The position numbers and the translations under genes were made by a program. A stretch of DNA of 64,000 bases. It comes from Psychrobacter sp. Pi2-1. GTDB taxonomy: Bacteria; Pseudomonadota; Gammaproteobacteria; Pseudomonadales; Moraxellaceae. The stretch is taken from positions 124,001-188,000 of the forward strand of contig NZ_CAJHBO010000001.1 of the NCBI RefSeq assembly GCF_904846645.1, written 5' to 3'. The notes below the pieces were generated by a model. It was given only the letters and a program-made list of their open reading frames with translations, was not told the DNA's origin and searched no databases. This document shows, in pieces, positions 60,618 through 64,000 of this stretch (its first letter is position 1; each line of letters starts with the position of its first letter).

Positions 60618-62927
60618 ATGCAACTGTCTCGCTTATCTGCTGCTTTGTTTCGTCTTAACTCTCTGAATGTGTCTGGCTCTTCTCTACGATTAGCGTCCAT
60701 ACCCTCACGCCTAGTATCGACGAAATCGCTACCTCTAAAATCACTATGTTCAGTCATCATACTAACCACAAGTCACTCGGCATGGGCGCTAGTAGATGAT
60801 GCAGATACTCAAACCACCCCTAATGTGGTACTGGACACTATCGTCGTGACCAGTAGTGCTGATGCGTCAGCAGATGGGCTACCTAGCGCCTATGAAGGTG
60901 GACAGGTGGCGACAGGCAGCCGCGTCGGACTTTTGGGCAATCAAGACATCATGGACACGCCGTTCTCTACCACCTCATATACCAATGAATATATCACCAA
61001 TCAACAAGCACATAGTGTGGGCGATCTACTCAAAAAAGATCCTACTGTTCGTGTGGCAAGAGGTTTCGGTAACTTTCAAGAAGCCTATTTTATGCGTGGG
61101 TTTGTGACCACCTCAGATGACACGATGTTCAATGGTCTATACGGCATCTTACCAAGACAGTATATTGCAACTGAATTGTTCGAGCGCGTCGAAGTACAGC
61201 GCGGTGCCTCAGCGATGCTAAATGGCGCGGCACCGAGTGGTGGTAACGCAGGCGGTACTATCAACCTGTTACCCAAACGAGCGGATAATGAGCCACTACG
61301 TCAGCTAACGCTTGGTTATGGTCAAGGCGACCAAGGTAAGGTCGCAGTAGATGTCAGTGATCGCTTTGGTAACGATGATGCTATTGGTGTTCGTTTTAAT
61401 GCTGCTTATCAAGATGGTGACAGCGCTATCGACGATGAGTCGTCGACCTTGGGTTTGGCTGCCCTTGGTTTAGACTATAGAGGAGATCAATATCGTCTAT
61501 CAGCCGATTTGGGCTGGCAAGACAATAAACTATCAGAGACTCGTCCTAGTGTGACGCTTGCTGGCGTCTCTGATGTACCAAAAGCACCAGACGGCTCAAA
61601 AAACTGGGCGCAACCTTGGAGTTATTCAAACGAAGAAGATGTCTTTGGTACGATTCGCGGAGAATATGATTTTAATGACAACATCACTGGTTATAGTGCC
61701 TACGGTATCAGACATGGTGATGAGGACAACTCGTTAGCCAACCTTACAGTATCTGACGCAGATGGCACTGGCTCAACCTACCGCTTTGACAATGTTCGAG
61801 AAGATAAAGTACAAAGTGCTGAGCTTGGTCTGCGTGGTCAATGGCAAACAGGTAAGATTGATCACAACTGGGTATTAGCCGCCGATCTTTATGATCAAGA
61901 AGAAAAAGGCGCTTACGCTTTTGACTTTGGTAACCAACTCGCGACCAATTTGTACCGCCCGACAGATTATGACAATGCTTGGTCAGATACCGCTTTCTTT
62001 GGCGGACGTTTTGATGATCCTAAGCGAACGAGTGAAACTCAACTACAGAGTTTTGCGCTCGCAGACACGTTCTCACTGTTTGATGACAAGCTAAAAACTA
62101 CAGTAGGCGTACGTCATCAAAATATCAAAACAACCAGCTATGACTACAATACCCAAGCCAAAACAGCTAGCTATGATGAAAGCGCATGGACACCAAGCGT
62201 CGGTGTCGTTTACCAGCCAACGATGGACTGGTCTGTATATGGCAACTATATTGAAAGTCTTGCCAAAGGTGCCGCTGCTCCATTGGTTGATAATTCTGGC
62301 AATGCCATAACCAATGCAGGACAAAACCTAGACCCCTATGTAAGCAAACAAACTGAGCTGGGTGTGAAATACGACAATGGCGCAATCGGTAGTAGTTTTG
62401 CCATATTCCATACTGATGAACCGCGTGCTTATATCAACAACTCAAATACGTTTACTGCTGCTGGAGAAAATCGCCATCAAGGTGCTGAGCTAACTGTCTT
62501 TGGTAGTCCAAGCGAAAACATGCGCCTCAATGCTGGTGTTACCTATTTAAGTGCTAAGCAAAAAGATACTGGTGATAGTGCATTAGATGGCAATCGAGTG
62601 ATTGGTGTGCCTACCTTACAGAGCAATGTCAACCTAGAGTATGATTTGGCCGCCGTTGAAGGATTAACTTTAACGGGCGATATTATCCATACAGGTGCGC
62701 GTTATGCTGATGCCGCCAATACCTTAAAAGTTGATGGCTATACTACCCTAGATTTGGGTGCTCGCTATCGCACTATGCTGGCAGGACAAGACGTTACTCT
62801 AAAAGGTATGGTGACCAATGTCACAGGTGAAGACTACTGGCAATCTGTAGGTGGATTACCAGGCTATGGCTATCTAAATGCGGGTGAGCCAACGGCCTTA
62901 AAAGTATCGGCAACGTTCGATTTTTAA
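60618..62927 (+). CDS. TonB-dependent siderophore receptor
   Basis: A 769-residue outer-membrane receptor that takes up a ferric siderophore with TonB energy. It has a long signal peptide (57 residues, ending SAWA), then a TonB box-like LDTIVVT (about 72-78). The plug domain includes SVGDLLKKDPTVRVARGFG and FERVEVQRGASAMLNG. A 22-strand barrel ends in phenylalanine (VSATFDF). It resembles FhuE/FpvA-type hydroxamate receptors without a visible signalling domain, although assignment to a given siderophore is not possible. A Fur box precedes it. An ABC exporter gene of the PvdE/SyrD type follows on the same strand. Confidence 0.94.
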   Translation: MQLSRLSAALFRLNSLNVSGSSLRLASIPSRLVSTKSLPLKSLCSVIILTTSHSAWALVDDADTQTTPNVVLDTIVVTSSADASADGLPSAYEGGQVATGSRVGLLGNQDIMDTPFSTTSYTNEYITNQQAHSVGDLLKKDPTVRVARGFGNFQEAYFMRGFVTTSDDTMFNGLYGILPRQYIATELFERVEVQRGASAMLNGAAPSGGNAGGTINLLPKRADNEPLRQLTLGYGQGDQGKVAVDVSDRFGNDDAIGVRFNAAYQDGDSAIDDESSTLGLAALGLDYRGDQYRLSADLGWQDNKLSETRPSVTLAGVSDVPKAPDGSKNWAQPWSYSNEEDVFGTIRGEYDFNDNITGYSAYGIRHGDEDNSLANLTVSDADGTGSTYRFDNVREDKVQSAELGLRGQWQTGKIDHNWVLAADLYDQEEKGAYAFDFGNQLATNLYRPTDYDNAWSDTAFFGGRFDDPKRTSETQLQSFALADTFSLFDDKLKTTVGVRHQNIKTTSYDYNTQAKTASYDESAWTPSVGVVYQPTMDWSVYGNYIESLAKGAAAPLVDNSGNAITNAGQNLDPYVSKQTELGVKYDNGAIGSSFAIFHTDEPRAYINNSNTFTAAGENRHQGAELTVFGSPSENMRLNAGVTYLSAKQKDTGDSALDGNRVIGVPTLQSNVNLEYDLAAVEGLTLTGDIIHTGARYADAANTLKVDGYTTLDLGARYRTMLAGQDVTLKGMVTNVTGEDYWQSVGGLPGYGYLNAGEPTALKVSATFDF

Positions 62928-62958
62928 GCTTTATTAGTAGGCTTTATTAGCTTCCATA

Positions 62959-62987
62959 AAAGGGGTTAGGCGCGACCTAATCCCTTT
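62959..62987 (+). terminator. Hairpin between receptor and ABC exporter genes
   Basis: AAAGGGGTTAGG (62959-62970) pairs with CCTAATCCCTTT (62976-62987), with one G-T pair and a five-base loop. The T-run after it is poor (CTGCTATC), so it may reduce rather than stop transcription into the ABC gene. Confidence 0.55.
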
Positions 62988-63022
62988 CTGCTATCAAAAA
63001 TTTATTTTATTACTGAGTTACT

Positions 63023-64000
63023 ATGTCTTCTCGTACCACAGCGTCTTCTCATACCACAGCGTCCTCTCGTACGACCGCTTCTTTATATCATATGATTTGG
63101 GCGAATTATCGTCTGCCTTTTCTCAAAGTCATTCTGCTAAATTTGGTCAATGCCGCTGTCAGCGTCGGTATTATTGCCTATATCAATCATACCTTTATTA
63201 GTCAGCCAGTATTTGACACTTTATCTTGGCTCAGCTTGGGGCAGTTCTCCCTGCTGGTACTGTTACTGCTGATGACGACGTTTTTGTCGCAATATGCTTT
63301 GACTCGATTGGGACATCGATTTGTCTATGAGCTTAGAACCAAATTGGTCAAACAAATCATCGATACTACCGTTCCTCAGATAGACCATTTGGGTAGCGCA
63401 CGCTTACTTGCCAGCTTATCCTCAGACATTCAATCGATTACCGTTGCTTTTGTCCGTATGCCAGAGCTGGTACAAGGTATTATTTTATCTGTTGGCGTTG
63501 GGCTATATTTGGGCTGGCTGTCGTTGCCATTATTGTTCATTGTGATGTTTTGGATTGTGATGACGATTTGGATAAGTACTATATTGGTCAAGCATGTCTA
63601 TACGCATTTGACCGAATTGAGAGAGATCAATGACGCGTTATATCAGGACTATCAGTCGATAATAGAAGGTCGTAAAGAGCTGGCTCTTAACCAGCACCGA
63701 GCAGAAAAACTGTATACAGATGATTTCTTGGCTCATGCTAAATCGTATGAGAAGACCGTGACCAAGTCTGATACTTTTCATTTATCAGCGGTGAACTGGT
63801 CCAATATCATGATGTTCGCATCGATTGGTATCGTGTTTGCAGTGGCCAATTATCTTGATATACCGATGGGAGTTGCCACTACTTTTTCTTTGACGATTTT
63901 GTTTATGCAGTCGCCGCTTCTACATGCGGTTGGTGCTTACCCAACATTGCAGACCGCTCAAGTTGCACTAGAAAAGATACAGTCTTTAGAATTGGCCGAG
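63023..64000 (+). CDS. PvdE/SyrD-type cyclic peptide or siderophore ABC exporter (partial, N-terminal part)
   Basis: The first 326 codons of a fused membrane/ATPase exporter; the ATP-binding part lies beyond the window edge. Helices start near LPFLKVILLNLVNAAVSVGII and continue as LSLGQFSLLVLLLLM. LRTKLVKQIIDTTVPQID and GSARLLASLSSDIQSIT are typical of the SyrD/PvdE group, which export peptides or siderophore precursors. The first 20 residues are three copies of a SSRTTA-like unit (18-bp DNA repeat). An internal Met at residue 24 (63092) may be the true start. It follows the TonB receptor gene, which fits a siderophore transport locus. Confidence 0.85.
   Translation, partial: MSSRTTASSHTTASSRTTASLYHMIWANYRLPFLKVILLNLVNAAVSVGIIAYINHTFISQPVFDTLSWLSLGQFSLLVLLLLMTTFLSQYALTRLGHRFVYELRTKLVKQIIDTTVPQIDHLGSARLLASLSSDIQSITVAFVRMPELVQGIILSVGVGLYLGWLSLPLLFIVMFWIVMTIWISTILVKHVYTHLTELREINDALYQDYQSIIEGRKELALNQHRAEKLYTDDFLAHAKSYEKTVTKSDTFHLSAVNWSNIMMFASIGIVFAVANYLDIPMGVATTFSLTILFMQSPLLHAVGAYPTLQTAQVALEKIQSLELAE

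Overview
The window looks like a chromosomal segment of a gammaproteobacterium of the family Moraxellaceae, most likely Psychrobacter. The reasons are the moderate-to-low GC content as judged by eye, the nitrate-assimilation block in which nirBD is divergent from a porter, kinase/phosphatase, flavoprotein and nitrate reductase operon, the DcaP-like porin next to acyl-CoA genes, and the general protein character. This assignment is an inference from gene content, not from a marker gene. No rRNA, tRNA, CRISPR array, phage or complete insertion sequence was recognised.

Layout. 1-11,125: nitrate and nitrite assimilation. A leftward operon encodes a NarK-type porter, a PP2C phosphatase/Ser-Thr kinase fusion, a FAD oxidoreductase and nitrate reductase (cut by the window edge). 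It has a good sigma-54 promoter candidate and faces nirB and nirD, which are separated by a terminator-like hairpin. 11,164-16,177: a type B carboxylesterase interrupted by one in-frame amber codon, a DODA-type dioxygenase and DoxX gene pair divergent from a LysR regulator, and a NADAR-type protein resembling the antitoxin of DarT1 but without a visible toxin. 16,515-19,366: the copA-cueR copper system behind a 19-bp-spaced MerR-type promoter. 19,381-28,852: a mosaic of LysR regulators, GST, dehydrogenases, homocysteine methyltransferase and an EamA permease. It includes a roughly 280-bp MITE-like element inserted between a LysR gene and its divergent GST/dehydrogenase neighbours, and an AT-rich island with an unknown membrane protein.

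29,313-35,528: a compact group of four glycosyltransferases plus a convergent unknown gene. 35,671-47,067: a catabolic block of DcaP-like porin, thioesterase, acyl-CoA ligase, thiolase, hydroxyacyl-CoA dehydrogenase, enoyl-CoA hydratase, acyl-CoA dehydrogenase, AAHS-type transporter and IclR regulator. It resembles a dicarboxylate or aryl-alkanoate beta-oxidation route. A shared palindromic motif upstream of three of its transcription units probably defines the IclR regulon. 47,695-51,551: a tiny secreted lysine-rich repeat protein, a GST, a PAP2/dual-specificity phosphatase fusion and a BASS-family transporter.

51,851-60,387 is the most interesting part. A four-gene cluster (thermostable-hemolysin family protein, acyl-AMP ligase, TauD-like Fe/2OG oxygenase, SDR) looks like a small pathway that makes or modifies an acyl-derived metabolite. 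Its promoter carries an 11-bp-period direct repeat of the PmrA/QseB type. A matching repeat lies upstream of a cytochrome b561, response regulator and histidine kinase operon that sits just beyond the cluster, so this two-component system may control both itself and the cluster. 60,561-64,000: a Fur box, a TonB-dependent siderophore receptor and the start of a PvdE/SyrD-like ABC exporter.
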